Shown here in pieces: positions 24,891-39,800 of a DNA stretch of 64,000 bases (the first letter of the stretch is position 1; every line of letters starts with the position of its first letter). Both the position numbers and the translations under genes were made by a program. The stretch spans positions 13,738,225-13,802,224 of the forward strand of contig CM030837.1 of NCBI GenBank assembly GCA_018105865.1, read 5' to 3'. This stretch comes from Metaphire vulgaris. Taxonomy: Eukaryota; Annelida; Clitellata; Crassiclitellata; Megascolecidae. The notes beneath the pieces were generated by a model. The model was not told where the DNA came from. It ran no database searches and saw nothing but the letters and a program-made list of their open reading frames with translations.

Positions 24891-27800
24891 GCAGCAGCAA
24901 CAGAGACAACAGTATATTCATATTGATGTCCATGTAATATTGCTGCTGACATAAACTTATTATGAACAACACGGATATAATCATAAACTGTAGAATATAA
25001 AATCAAACAAAATTACTGATCAGAACACCTCACCTGAATTCGACCGCAAGTTGCAGTCGAGTAGGTGGACCTGGGCTGCATTGCCAAATTTGGAGAACCA
25101 GGTGATGTTATGGTAACACTTGGCCTCTTGTGATTCATGACAGGTAGATGATTTGGATCATATTGCTCTGAAAGTTTAAGAAGATTTGTAGAGTTCAAAG
25201 TTGATTTCATTCGTTACATACACTGGCATGCCTGTTTTTAACCAGCAACACATGGCCCTTCCTGGTAGACACCTTAAGGATCTTGTAGCAGATGCATAAC
25301 AAGCAAAGGAGCAATTTCTTTGAAATACGGTAAAACAAATGAGAAAAACACATAAAAATCAGAGAAAGAAACATAAAAACTAAGAACTAAAGGCATCAGA
25401 TACACAGAAAGCAGATGCAAAAAATTTAACTGAAAATGACTGGCATAAATAAGTCAAAGATAGTCAGAGTAACTTAAGTGAATTAATAACATCATAGCAA
25501 TGGTTTCACTTGATACATTGATTGAGAAATGGTGGGTTGTGCCCCATAATTTAAGCCCAAAAATTTAATACAAAATTTCCAGATAAATCATATACCAGTG
25601 GCCTTATTAAAAGGTGCTGTTTTATTAATGGAAAAATCATCCCTGAAAACAGTGAAAAGCAAAAAACCAGGAGACACTTTGTCCTTAATCTAAACTGCTT
25701 AATGACTGCAAGCATGAATTGTATTGTCGGAAACTAAAACATGCATGTATGGAATGCAAATGATAAAATGTAGAAAGAATACAATAAATTATAACAGAGC
25801 AGCTTGCATTCTCTGGAATCACAGGTCATCTACAATCAGTGTTCAATTTTTTCTGAAAAAAATTCAAAATGGACTACTACCCCCAGACCAAATCTTTTTT
25901 GACCAACAGTAGCTTATATGCTATACTACCATACTCAAACAGTGACTGATTAAAACTCTCCTCAATCTCTTAATAAATGGAATACTCACAATATTTTATG
26001 TCATTAACTACTTGACAATTAATGGCCTAGATAGGAAACTCTTACCAGCAACTTCAAACTTTCAGAAACACTAAGAACCCAAACACCAAAACTAAATACA
26101 AATAAACCAAATTTAGCAAAAAACACAAATAAGCTGCACCAAGAATTAACATCTAAAAATTCAAATAAATACAAAATAAATCAAACAAACCAACAAACAG
26201 AGCTGAAATTAGATATGCAGAGGATGAACTTGCAAAATTCTGTATTTGGCCAGATTGACTACTAAAATACTGGTAATATTTGTCCACTTAAAGTTCTGAT
26301 TCTAGACAGACATTTGCAAAAGTTTTGCTTATAAGAAATTAATAGACAATCAAAACCAAGATGCAGTCTGCTACTGAATATTCTAATGAGAGCTTGCTAC
26401 CATCTCAACATCATCAAAAAACAGCCAAAGCATCTACTCAGCATAAAGGACAAACTTTACTAAGTAAGATCCATTGACATGTCCTAAATTAGAGCCTTAG
26501 GTATGGTTTAACTACACTTAATTTTGCTGTATTAATCATAACCTGGAAGCTGTTGTCAAGAAGTCTACAGGTTACTATTAATTTCTGATCTGGACTACAC
26601 AGATGACGTTATGCTGTTAACTGGAAATCCCAGCATACTCCCTGCCACACTCCTGCAAATGGAGACTGAAGCCTCAAAACTTGGCCTTCATATCTCATGG
26701 TCAAAAAATAAAGTGCTGAACATTGGTTTTGGCCCTGCCAGTCCACCACTCTTCCTGGGGTCCGAAACGGTGGAATCGGCCGAAAGTTTCCGCTATCTCG
26801 GTTCCAACATACTGAGCATGTTCAACTCACGCGAGGAATCCATCAGGTACATGGCAATTGCTTCCACTGCTCTACAGCGACTAGGAAGAATATGGAAACA
26901 ACGTAGGTTGAGCATTGCGGCCAAATTTTGTCTCTCCAAGTGCCTCGTCCTTTCCATCCTTCTTTATGGCAGCGAAACCTGGGCAATGACCAAACAGGAC
27001 TGGACTAGACTGGAAGCATTTCACATTAAAGTCCAACATCGAATCCTCGGAATCAAATGGTCAGACTTTACCACCAATGCGGAGCTATACCAGCTATCTG
27101 GCCTGGAGACACTGCACGACATGATATGCCGAAGTCGCCTACAATTCTTTGGACACGTCACTAGACTACCGACCGACGTGCCAGCATTAGCTGCACAGGA
27201 GCTTGTTGCCACTGTCCGTGACGGAGACCCTTCATGAACTGGCTGGAACACGCCCCGCAGCAGACCACCCACAACTTGGTTTCACCACATCCACAATGAC
27301 TGTGGATTGCCTCCACTTGAAGCACTTCACTCTGCACAGGACAGAACCTTGTGGCAAGAAATTGTTATGGCCAACAAGGCTACACGCGATGATTGACTGA
27401 TTGGCTCATCCACACTTAGGTATACTAGGCAATATCAAAACCCGAACATAGTACATCAAATGAAACATTACAATAAATTAATAGAAGCAATAATCAAGTG
27501 AATCTAGACAAAACACTACAAAGGCAAATAGAAGAAGAAATTCTGACTAGAATAACAAGTACTTGCTGCTTAACGTCAACTTCAAATATCGTTTTTATTA
27601 CAAATCTGCAGGATGTGGACTCGAGTCCAACTGACCAGGAAAAGTGGACAAGGCAGAAATAGTCAACAGATGACAGTGACCAAGTCAAAATCAATAAAAT
27701 TCTGTAGAAGCTACACCAAGCTTTAAAGTAGCGCTGCAGAAAATTGGTAGACTTACTTACTTACTTAATTGGCAAAAGCAGTTCAATCAATCTCTGTTTT

Positions 27801-30800
27801 AGCTGATGTCTGCTCAAGTCCTGAATATCTGAAAGTCCTTTTAATTTGCCATAAATACAAAATTGGCATCACTCCTACGTAGATGAAATGCCAAATATGC
27901 AGTATGCATCATTAAAGAAAGGCTTTAATCTCTCCATAGTCCAAATCAAAAATATTCAGTATTGCCAGCAGACAAATCATACAATTATATACTTAAATAT
28001 TGTTTACAAATATACAGTATATGCATAAAACTGTATAAAATACAAAGTTGGCAGATGCAAATTGACTGGCTACACTGTGAACAATAACTTCATATAGATG
28101 TTATGGAGTTGGGCGGTGACAGCAAGTCTGTAGTAAAAGAGAATGGTACAAAAAAGAGTAAATGAACCTTCAACGTCATCCAGCTGTTCAGGCATTCTGG
28201 ATGCATTCACTTCAGCCTGACTCAAGTTCCTTTCGACAGTCAACTCGACCTGAGGATCAGACTTTGACTCAAAGATGATATCATAAACATCTTCAAAGGT
28301 AAGGCTTCTTAGACTACGACCATTCCACTCAACTACTTCATCACCTACAGCAAGACACATCACTTCTTAGGACTCTATTCTAAAAAATCATATAAGCAGA
28401 AGGACTTATAAATGCTACTCTTTGCTTAATCGACTTTATGTTAACGCTCTCAACTTTCAGATATTTATATTACCATAAATCCTAACCATGAGATCTGTGC
28501 TGAAAACAATTTAAGTTTTCACTGGACTAAGTCTATTGCAATCCAAAGACAGTGACACACAAAATTCAATGAGATGCTATTATTTATTTCACTATCTACT
28601 TTTTCATATGATGAAAGCATAACTAACTTCTTTCTTTCTACAGAGACCTGACATCTGTACTCAAAATTATGTCTTTTACCCCATGACAGCTGTCAAGTAT
28701 GTACTAGTTTGCAGTCTTATTTTGGTCAAGCTATATACAATATCCAAGAGCGAAGGTTTTGTGTTGAAACAGTATGAACACCTGTCGAATGCACAATAAA
28801 TTTCGTAAAAATTTGTAAAATTAAAATCCTTTTAGGGCATAAATGAAAGCATCTAGAGAAACAGTAAGTGATTCATATACAGGTAGCATTGACATTAAAT
28901 CAATAGTATATTTAATTGCTTTTTCGATTAAATTTTTTAATCTAAGAATACAAAGACATATGTTGGCAACATTTGCAAAACTGACCTCTGCTATTTAATA
29001 GTTATACACAAATATGCATAAATATTATAACATAATACATTTCACTTTTTAAAATGCACATATTCTAAGCATAAAAATTGAACTAAAATTTCAGGTTGAA
29101 ACCCAGTTTGACTCATTTCCTTACCTGCCTTTAGATGAGCAACTGTATCTGCAATGCTACCACGCTTCACCTTTGTAATGAAAGCACCCAAATAACCATA
29201 CTCGGTCATTTTGCCACCTGTTACTTTGAGTCCTGCATATAATGTAGGTAAAAAACACTTAAATCAATATACAGCAAGTGGTTTCCATATCTAGTGAACA
29301 CTAAGGATCAGGCAAAGCTCAGGCACAACAAATTCAGTAACCAAGACATATATGACAAAATATCTATATGTTTATTGCTGCAAGATTTTCACATCATAAT
29401 CCAGTTAAAAAAATTATTGATTATGCAACCAAGATACTGATGAACATTGACTATAAAATATTACATTATTTTACAATTGAGGCAAAAATGGCATGCAGGC
29501 CAATAACATTAGTAATACTAAACAGTACAGTCATTAGCATCAAAAGCATAAATTTTATCCCTTAAGCTATAAGGAAATGCAATTTCAAATCAAAATTCAA
29601 CAAATATTAACATTAATGATTTTGATGAAAGCAATAAATGAAAGAGCTATTAAAAAGAATGGTCAAACCTAGATATACAAACTACAGAATACTAAATATT
29701 GTGCATTTAAAATAATTTCATACAAGTTCATGAAAGCAATTTCATTTGAATGACATGCTATAGTACACATTATACATATAGCATATGGTATATATATATA
29801 ATATATTTATATTTAATATAGCAAAGTCTTTTATTAAATCTAGACTTTAAGCACGTTTCTCCCAGTTAGCATATCATCCAGAATCTACCTTGTTTTTTCC
29901 CACTCTGACTGAACTATGGAATGACCTGGTGTTTAGCAGATGGATTTGGAGTACCATTGATACCTCCAAAGTATCAACATTGGTGCTATAGAAGTGCACA
30001 ATTATTATATAATTATTGTTATACAAACTAACAAAACCAGCTTCTAACTCATTGACTTCTGATCAGTTAGTCCGTGTAGTTCAAGAGTCAATTGATCATG
30101 TACTTTACACAGTGCAATGCAGACTCAAAATAAGCCACTGCTACTAGTTGCTTAAATCTATTTTCACTGCACATACAAGATATTTTAATTTGGTCATGTT
30201 CCAGGCAATTCTGTAAACTCATCCTAATTTTAAAGCTTAATAGATGAAAAAATTAAATAAGCTTTCTTTAATGTGGAGACACAGAGTTTCAAAACTGACT
30301 TCCATTAATTATGTCAACAATTTATGGGGAGAGAGGTTTGAAAAAGTTTGACAGTTGTTGACAGGGGAAGGGGGGAGGGTCAAGAGAAGTTGATGTCAAC
30401 AATTTCACTTTTTACAAATAATCAAAAATAGGAAATCTCATGGAATACTACTTATTACAATGGAAAAAAGCATGGCAAAAAAGGTCATCACCACCACATT
30501 TTGACACTCGATGAGCAAAACAGGAAAAATGGTCAAAAATGGTCATCACCGCAAAAATAATAACCTTGTTATTGGGACCTGTCATTGATCTTTGGAGGGG
30601 GTCAAAAGTTTTTGACGTAATTATAGGGGGTAACTGAAATTTGACAGTTGTTGACAAGGGGGGAGGGGTAAAAAATTGCCCAAAAATTGTTGACATAATT
30701 AATGGACAGCCCCTCACTGAATGTCTCATAATTGAAATCTCAAGATGCAAATTGATTTAGTCCTATGCTAACAATCAATATAAGTTATATAACCGTAAAG

Positions 30801-33800
30801 TCATTTAAAGTCAGAGACTGGTACACAGATCAAAAGAAAGCAACGACAGGTGAAGAAAACGTCTTACCTAAGGTACCCTTACCTAGGATGCCTCCTTGTT
30901 CCCCAGAGGGCAAACCATCAACAGACTTGCAAAGTACCATGTGACCAATTAATTTGGTGCCATCAGCTGACAGTTGCCATGTTGCAGGCTCCTATAAAGA
31001 CAGAGCCAAATAAGAAAATAACGTAAAATCATGTTCATTTATATAGCTCTGAAAACGTAATAGGGCCATTATGTGCCAAATCAACCAAAAATTCATCAAA
31101 TTCTGACGTGATTCCAAGTATTTTGAGTTGTGCCACCTTAGGTGAAAAAGAAGTCATTCAATTTGAATAGTGAATGTCAAATATTTTCTCTGTTTTGAAG
31201 TGCAATATCTTGTGGAGAATTTGTGCAGTTTGTATGATTATTGTAATGAACAGTTGAATGGCGTTTTACATTATCGGCTTTAGTATGGCTACGAGATTTT
31301 ACGATTAATAACGCTGCAGATCTACTGAATGTAATGTGACACGTAGGCAAGGAATATCTTTACCATTACGGTTTTGAAATGTTCCGTTTTGATACTAAAC
31401 CATACTTTTGTCCAATTCTGTTCGTAATTATTGAGTCACAAATATTTATAATGTAAGCGTATCGTAAAACTAGAATTTTAGGACGATTATTAGTTCAGTT
31501 TTGTACGACGCTAATTCTTGCGTTAGGCTCCATGTTAAAATTTCAGGCCTATTCGACGGCGCATATCTTCATAATTATAGGCGCTACAGAAGTCCGGTTT
31601 AGTTTCGCTTGAAGCTTATTTTTTGGTGCATCGATAGGTATAATTGGTATAATCTATTAAAGTATTTTAGTTAAGCACCTTTGTAGGAGAAGTAACGTAG
31701 GTTATTATTTTAGGAAACACGCGTATTCTTATTGGTTGAACCTCCCTTCCTCCGGCTCTCCTTTCAGAAAACTATATAAACGCGAGAGCGCGTCGTGTTA
31801 ACCGGTCCGAGACTGGGGCGTTAGCACATACCCTTAAACATAACTGTTCTGTAGGAGCCTTGTGCATTAGTAGTTTGGTACGAGCTAACTGGTTGAGTGG
31901 TGCCTTGACGGTACTGTCAGCCCGAAAGTGGCTGCTGGGATAATTGGAGAGATCCGAGATGGGGCCTTCAATGATTCTTGGCCTTTGCAAAAGACTTTTG
32001 CCGCAGGATTTATTCTGCGTTCGGTTGTCTTGAATATGTGTTGCGATTGTATAATGCACTGTTGATGTAATGCGAGTTGATATAAGATTGTAGCATTATT
32101 TAATGGCTGTGACATTTTTGCATTGCTAAATATGGATTAAATAAGATTTAGCCTGTATTGTTAATTGTTTGAATAAGTGAACTCTAGCTTTGATTTAGTT
32201 TGCTGCTCATATGAATAAGGATGAAGAATGTTTACTTGCCATGTGTGACAATTAACTAGCGACCTTAATGACAGTATCATTTTAATTGAATTATGTGGTG
32301 ATATGTAGCTGAAATGTTTCATACTAGTTACTTGTGTTTGCATAATTGTTCGATGTTGTTGAGGTTTATGTTATAATAAAGAATGGTAAAATCATATGTG
32401 TTGTCTTCTTTATGGGGACCTAGTTGCGATAGCCTAAATTCTAATTAACTCCCCTGGGGTTTTAGAATTGTGCTACAATCTCAAGAACCGTTCAAGATGG
32501 CAGCCTGAAACTCTCCACGCAGGGGCGTAGCAATGGGGGTGGGAGTGGTATATCGGTATATATACCCCCCAAAATCAGTCTACCTGAAAGTTTTTTATGT
32601 GATTTACATGTGGTTTATATGGTTTATAGTTAATATTTATACCCTCCCAAATCAAATTCCTGGCTACGACCCGTCTCCATGGCATATTCATGTAATGATG
32701 TCTCTAATTACCAGTAACTTCATTTTTAATTTCCTTGCCATATTTTTGGAATTATAAATGTGCCATTCCACCTTTATATGTGAGCCCATTCCAGCAGTTA
32801 GCAACTTCAAAATTTCATTGCAACCAGGTGAGGATAGATTATAAATATATACAACAGTGAAATTTTGTGACTGCGATAGCTTCATGATAAAAAATAAAAA
32901 CCAGTGGCAGAACTCTTTTATGCAATTCATATATTAACAACACAATTTGAAGTTGTCCAAATTTGTAAACTATCCAGTGTCAATCTGATACAGAGTACGA
33001 GAGCCAAACAACTGTTGTAAAGTTTTTTAAAGCACATTTAGGAGTGTTTCTCAAAGTTTTCCAATCTTCAGGTCATTTCAGCCATGAATAAATAATCTGG
33101 ATTCTGGCTCAAATTCACACAATAACCAAGAACCTATCACAAGCATTATTTTGGAAGAAATTAAAAAAAATCTTACACTGGGTATTTTAAAATATTCAAA
33201 GTATTCAATTTTCACAAGCAAAAATACAAATCTGAATGACCATCACTTATAGCAGCACGAGTCCTGAGGTTTGGAAATAAGTATTGGAATTTTGCATAAC
33301 TTTCTGATACATATTATCTACAAAATGGCAAAATTTAATCAAATTCTGAGACGACCTGGAATACTTCTTCAAAATTGGTTGAGCTTATGTGCAATTTTGG
33401 TGTGCCTCAAGGATCCGTCCTCGGGCCGGTATTGTTCAGTCTCTATACTACACCACTAACATCTTTAATTAACTCCCTCAACTTGAATCACCAACTGTAT
33501 GCTGATGACACTCAGCTATTCCTTTCCGTTTCACCTTCTTCATTTGACACATCAATCACTGCACTTGAATCAGCATTCTCGTCTAGATCTACATGAATGT
33601 CATCAAATCTCCTTGCTCTTAATCCATCCAAGACAGAATTCCTCTTAATAGGATTACTCAAATGGGTTTTAAAAATTTACAGAACCAAGCTAGTTTTGGC
33701 TCCAGACACCACAATAATCCCGGCTCAAACTGCAAAAATCTTGGTTTCAAATTTGATTCATCTTTAAATTTCAAATCACAAATCTCTCAACTTTCGAAAA

Positions 33801-36800
33801 CCTGCTATGCCCATATTCGTGACTTACGACGCCTTTGTCCTTGTCTCGACTTAAAAACTGCCTCCACAATCGCCACTTCAATAGTCCATTTCAAACTAGA
33901 CTACTGCAACTCCCTCTACTGTAGCCTTCAAAAGACTTCCATCAACAAACTACAGTCAATTCAAAATGCACTCGCCCGAGCAGTAACGAAATCACCAAAG
34001 TTCTGCCATATCACTATGTCCTCAAGCCTTTGGGCCTAAACTTAAAACCTTCCTACTCCAAAAGTCATTTCTGCCATAGCTATACCAGCCCGACCTGCCA
34101 CCACATGGATACACTGACCTTTGCCCGACTGACAACCCACCTTGTCTATGGCTATTTCAAGAAAGATTAAGTGCATAAGAATAAGCAGCTACTACTGTAC
34201 TACTTTCCAAAGCGCTACAGTATATAAATTAACAAGATGTTACTTACTTACTTACTTACAATGACCCTGCAATAGCTACTTATTCTCAAGCCCAATAGAG
34301 AATTGGTCAAAGAAAATGCAGAAGCTACAGCTTCATAATTGCAACTAGTGCAACTCTTAGACAGAAATCAAAGGCAGCACACAAAAAGACTCTTTAACGT
34401 ACAGAGTATATATAACAAGGACTTGCTATTTCTGAAGAATAATGATCATGAAAGGCAAATAGATAAATCAGATGACTTTACAAACAATTTTGTGTAAGAC
34501 AGTTGTGCACACAGCTGCACCTCACCATATCATCAAAAGTCACAAACAAAACTACTAGTGTTAATCACAGATGAATCCAATTCTTACTGTAAGGAACTTG
34601 GTGATCTTGGCTGCAAGCATTTCATCTTTCTTCCACTTCTCTGGAGAATCGACACGTTGAAAGTTGTATCCAGGTTTGTATTTCTGACCTACGATTGCAA
34701 GCACAAGACCAAGACATATTTTATCTCACTCAATTCTCAATGGAATGCCGTTTGAGGACAAATTTGACACACAGTTGATTGAAGCCATAGCGTATCAGAA
34801 TGGTTACTTAAAAAAACTACATTTACATTATATCACAAAGCTTCATATGACCACAAGCAATTGCAACAAATGGAATGCATTTGGGTGCTTAGCTTGCAAA
34901 GTAACTTTTTACTTTATCTATCCTTAAAAGTATTAACGTTTGCTTAATTTAATGTAATGTAACAAAATATTTGTATAGCACCTCTCCTGAAGAATTACTC
35001 AGAAGCTTCAATTACTGCATATTGACAAATATGCTTAAGTGTAAATGTCTTCTTCATTGCAAAAAATGTGGAAAAACTACTCCCTAACATCAAGAAATTA
35101 CTATTAAACAAATCCAAGCTAGATAACAATGAAGGGAATGGATGGAAGGCACACACAAATTGAAGCTACCCGGTAGTCTTTCAAGATGGTTAGTTCATGG
35201 GAGGAATTTTACGTGAATAATTGCAAAAAGTATTTTGGTTTAACAGAACTTTGATTTGCACTAAGATAAATATTAATGCTATTATGTGGCACAGCCACAT
35301 TGCAGAGGTTAGGGCTTAATGGATCAGGAAGTTTTGTTGACGCGGCAATCTTGATGTTGACACGACTATTTTGATGCAGGGTATCTTGTCGCAGGAAATT
35401 ATGACAGAAGGATAAATATTTTGACATGAATAGATGTACCAATACATTGAATAGAAATGTGTAATATGTGATAAAGGATTATGGTTTGTGTTAGGGTCTG
35501 AGTTAGTGTTAGCATTATAGTATGGGTTAGGTATGTATGGGTTAGGTATGAAATGTAACAAGTTTTTAAATGATTGCATCAAAATGTTCTTATGGCATCA
35601 TTTCCTGCAACAACATTTCTTGCGTCAAGATGGCCGTGTAAAGAATGCTGCATGAAGACTTCATGGACTCACGGCTTAAGACAGTAAATGTAGATGTGTC
35701 GAAAAGCTCCTTTATCTCAGTACACAAGTCACACAGAATAACTACGCATTTCATTAATTAGTGAAGGGAAAGAATAACTATTCATCAATATTTATCCGGA
35801 AAAAGAAATGTGATGATCTTTACATTGACTGGGACTACTATTTCACTTGCTTTATAAAATTCTGTTCTAGAATAGTCAATATCCAGCATAATAGAAACAA
35901 AAATTGCCATCCAACATAATAAAAACAAAAATTGCCTTTATCATTAATAAATTCCTGATCTTCCCAACTAGTTCCTTCAGGGGTTGTTGGCAACTCATCA
36001 TCGGAACTGCTCATTGAAGAATGTTTGTTCCCTTTTCGTGGTTTCTTGGGCTTTACACTTACAGGTCTTACACAGTCCGATAGATCAGAAGCTAAGGAGT
36101 CATTTCGAGACATGACTTCCCCTCTTCTATGCATTCGAGCTGCATGTCGAGCAGCTGCAGACACTGAATTCGGGTCCAAGTTTTGCTGATTCAACTGATC
36201 ATCTGCATAGTAGTTGCCTTCTGGGGAAGCATGACGATCGATGCGGTGACCCGTACCAACTGATTTTCTCTGATGCTTCCCAAATTTGTCCACATCTTTG
36301 CTAACCAACTGACCATGACTTTGCATCAGCCGCTCTGGATGGCGTTCCAGCTGAGGAGACAACAGAGCATTCGCCACCGGGTACGGTCCATTGCCTCGAT
36401 GAAGGTCGACGCGCCTGGAGTCATCGAGCCTCATTCGCCTCGACATCTCCATCTCTTGGCCCTTTTCGGGGGAAACTCGTTGCACTCGATCGCGATATTC
36501 ATCATCTCGACGTCTTTCATTCGAAGAGTCTTTGTGACGCACGTCACTGGAATTTATCGAATGAGATGCTTGGTGTTCTGAATCGGTTTGTTCAGAGAAT
36601 GGATGATCCCTTCGTCGTTCAACATACTCGTGTTCCATTCTGTCAAAAAATATCAAATCTAACAACTGCTATATCTGTAAAAACAAATATCGTAATGTCT
36701 TTGCCATAACAAAAAAGCAATCATATATTAGCAGGAGATAAACTGGACAGACAATGAACTGATAAATGATTAGTTTGTTTGCATTGTGTTGTGTTGCTTT

Positions 36801-39800
36801 CTGCTTGTTTCTTTTGTTTTCTTTTGGTTTTGTTTTGGTGGTTTGTGATTTTGTCTTTTGGCTGCAGTTAATGCGAAATAAAGAGATATATATATATATA
36901 TAATATTAAGATCCTTGCTCTGTATGTCTCTCTGTTACCTTCAAGCGTTCTGATTGGTTGACTATTGGTAGACGGTTTAGTCCTTACGTCACGATGCGTT
37001 GGCGAGCGAGCGTTTGACGAAGCGTACGTTTAATTGTTCAGTCAACGTCGTGATGCCTTGGTGGGCTCGAAGCGTACGTTCAATTGTTCATTGCAGCATC
37101 ATAAGTGTACAACGTTGCGAGGTTGGAGGGCGAGCGTTTGACGAAGCGTACATTTAATTGTTCTGTCAACGTCGCGATGCGTTGGTGGGCGATGTTCGAA
37201 GACGACGTTGCTATTGGTAACCAAACAGTTTAGTCGAAGAAGCGTTTGACGAAGCGTACGTTCAATTGTTCATTGCAGCATCATAATGTATTGTGATGCG
37301 TTGGTGAGCGTAGCTTGAGGAAGTTGCGCAATTTTAACGTACACAAAAAATACGTGTACAGCGTCACAAATGGTCACAGTTGCGTGATTTTAACGCACAT
37401 AGGCCTAATTATTACGTGGCGCAGAGCTTGGCTAGGTGGCGTATGTACAGTACATCATTGAAATGTTGTTCAGCATGAATTCAATGATTGGGTATTAGGT
37501 ATAGGTATTGGATTAGCATTATCCTGCACTGTGAGCGAAGTGAGCGTGAGTGAAGCGAGCATCTTTCTAGTATATAAATATATATAAAAGCAACATTCAA
37601 TACAACTCAAAACAATAATTCAACAACAACAATAACAATAATAATAATAATTCAATAAAATGCAGTAAGAATATTATTTTAGTCAATTACTAAATTAAAA
37701 TCCAGATGTAGAATAAATACTCATTAAGACATATGCAATATGTACAGTGTATGTAAATACAGTCTTATCCACAGCAATACACACCGGTACTGGTAGTATG
37801 GCAATAACTAAAGAAAAAAGCTGGAATCTGCTGGATAATAACAAACTAAGCAAAGACATCTGTTAGGTTTGCCATCACTCTGCCATCATCATAAGTTGTG
37901 CTTATTATTTAGAAGAGACCATTGGTTAAATAGGTATACAGGTTTAAACAAGACCCAAGTACAAAGCTTAAATAGTTGAATGTGCTCATATATGGGCCTT
38001 TTAAATGGTTTGAGAGATGTGAGGACTGATATTGGACCCATCATCAACAAAGATCCCAAGGTCAAATGCTTCTGATATCCAAGGTTATGTTTCACCAAGC
38101 AAAGTATACCAAGCACTTTAGTTGTTGGGCAGCTCTCTAGGATTTACACATTCCCAAAGCAAACATCTTCTCAATGTCACTGAGAATGGCCATTTCTCCC
38201 AAGACAAACTTTAGAGCTCTGAATTAACTGTAAAGCTTAATTAAGTCATGTAGAAAGCATTTGAATTTCACATCAAAAACCTTGTAGTATTGAAGCGATG
38301 TAATTTGCAGATATAAGGATAAGATTGCTAAAAGCTACCAGTAGCTGATGTTCATTAAAATGGTCTGATACAACAGTTTTTTTGCTATTGTAAAGAAACT
38401 GATAATCTATGCAATGGTGTTTTCAGCTGCCCAGCACTTCTTGATTTTACTAAGCAAATCTTGGAAAATCAATATAGATAAAGCGTAGGCCTAAACCGCT
38501 ACAACACTCACCGATTTCTGTTTGTTCCTCTTCGACGATCCTCTCTGTCAGGCTGTTCTCTAGCTGATGCCCAATCATGACTCCGACCTTTTCCACCTTG
38601 CTCGTGAGTCGTATGCCTTCCCTCAATCGGCAAATTATCTGACCTTCTATCCATATATTCATGTCCCGCATCCTTTGAATTATGCTGCTGTCTCATTACA
38701 GATGAGAACTTCTCTCCTCTGGCTATGTCTAAGTCTCTGTCCCTGGAATCTGTGTCCGCCATCTTTGCGTCTCGACCAGACGGCCGAAGGTCTGCAGAAG
38801 GCTTGCCTCTGTCCTCCTTTTGCCGTTTTGCATCGGTGAGCGAGTACTGTCTCCTGAGCTCTTTTGCACGCAAGTTCGCCGAAATGGATGGAGACAGATT
38901 GCTCTGGAGGCTCTCCTGCCTGGCAATGGAAGGACGCGAACGAAGACGACCTTCGGAGGAAACCTGCGACTTCTTCTCCTGGAGAGGACTGCTTTCCATC
39001 TTCACCGATGAAGAATCACTGCCAGTGTCAACGTCAAGACCAACTGGCTTTGCCATTCCGCCATGGTACCACTGGCCAGTCTTGACAAGGATGTCGTGTT
39101 TCTTTTTGCATAAATTGCATGCCCAGATTTCCTACAAAATGCATAATTTAAATGCAGCCACATATGAATTCATATAACTCTCAAACAAACATGAATGCAT
39201 TAATTCACAGCATCAGCTACCAATTACTTAACATTGTATGCATTTTAATGAAAGATTTTGAGTGAACTAATTATCAAATACCACTGGAATAGCCAGGGCT
39301 CCAGAATAGAAGGGTACCATCATTTCTACAGGCCACCTCACTAATGACTGAGACCATACTAACGGGCTTGGGAAGCATTGCAAGTTCCCTAGTGTAGTCT
39401 GGGCAAAGCTGCATCCAAGAAAATATATGGAAATATTAGATTAAAATCTTGAGATTTGGAGCACATTTTTAGACTTGATGGCAGCATATTAACAATCATC
39501 CCACTCCCCAACTGACAGAATTTTCTCCTCAGTTTTGCGAAAATCTCACAACTAGTCTTGGCTTGAATAGGGGTTGGCCCTGTGCCCTTCGTGGCTACAC
39601 TAATGACCAATACAATGGGATCTTGCTTGCAAGTGTCACAATTTCAATCGCCTTAGGAATGCAAAATTCTAGACAGCCTTGTATGAATGATTGTTGGAAT
39701 GAGATCTGAATAGTTAACCAGGGTGTGGCAGAAAAGTGTCTAATGTAAAACATTTATGAATTATATCATCCTTGAGTTGACTGAACTTGTTCTTACAAAC

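Noticed and set aside
24751..25006. Met-run and Asp-run frames
   Set aside because: Translation of the (CAT)n microsatellite.
36273..36581. 102-codon plus-strand frame
   Set aside because: Antisense shadow of RIM exon 4.
38725..39177. 150-codon plus-strand frame
   Set aside because: Antisense shadow of RIM exon 3.
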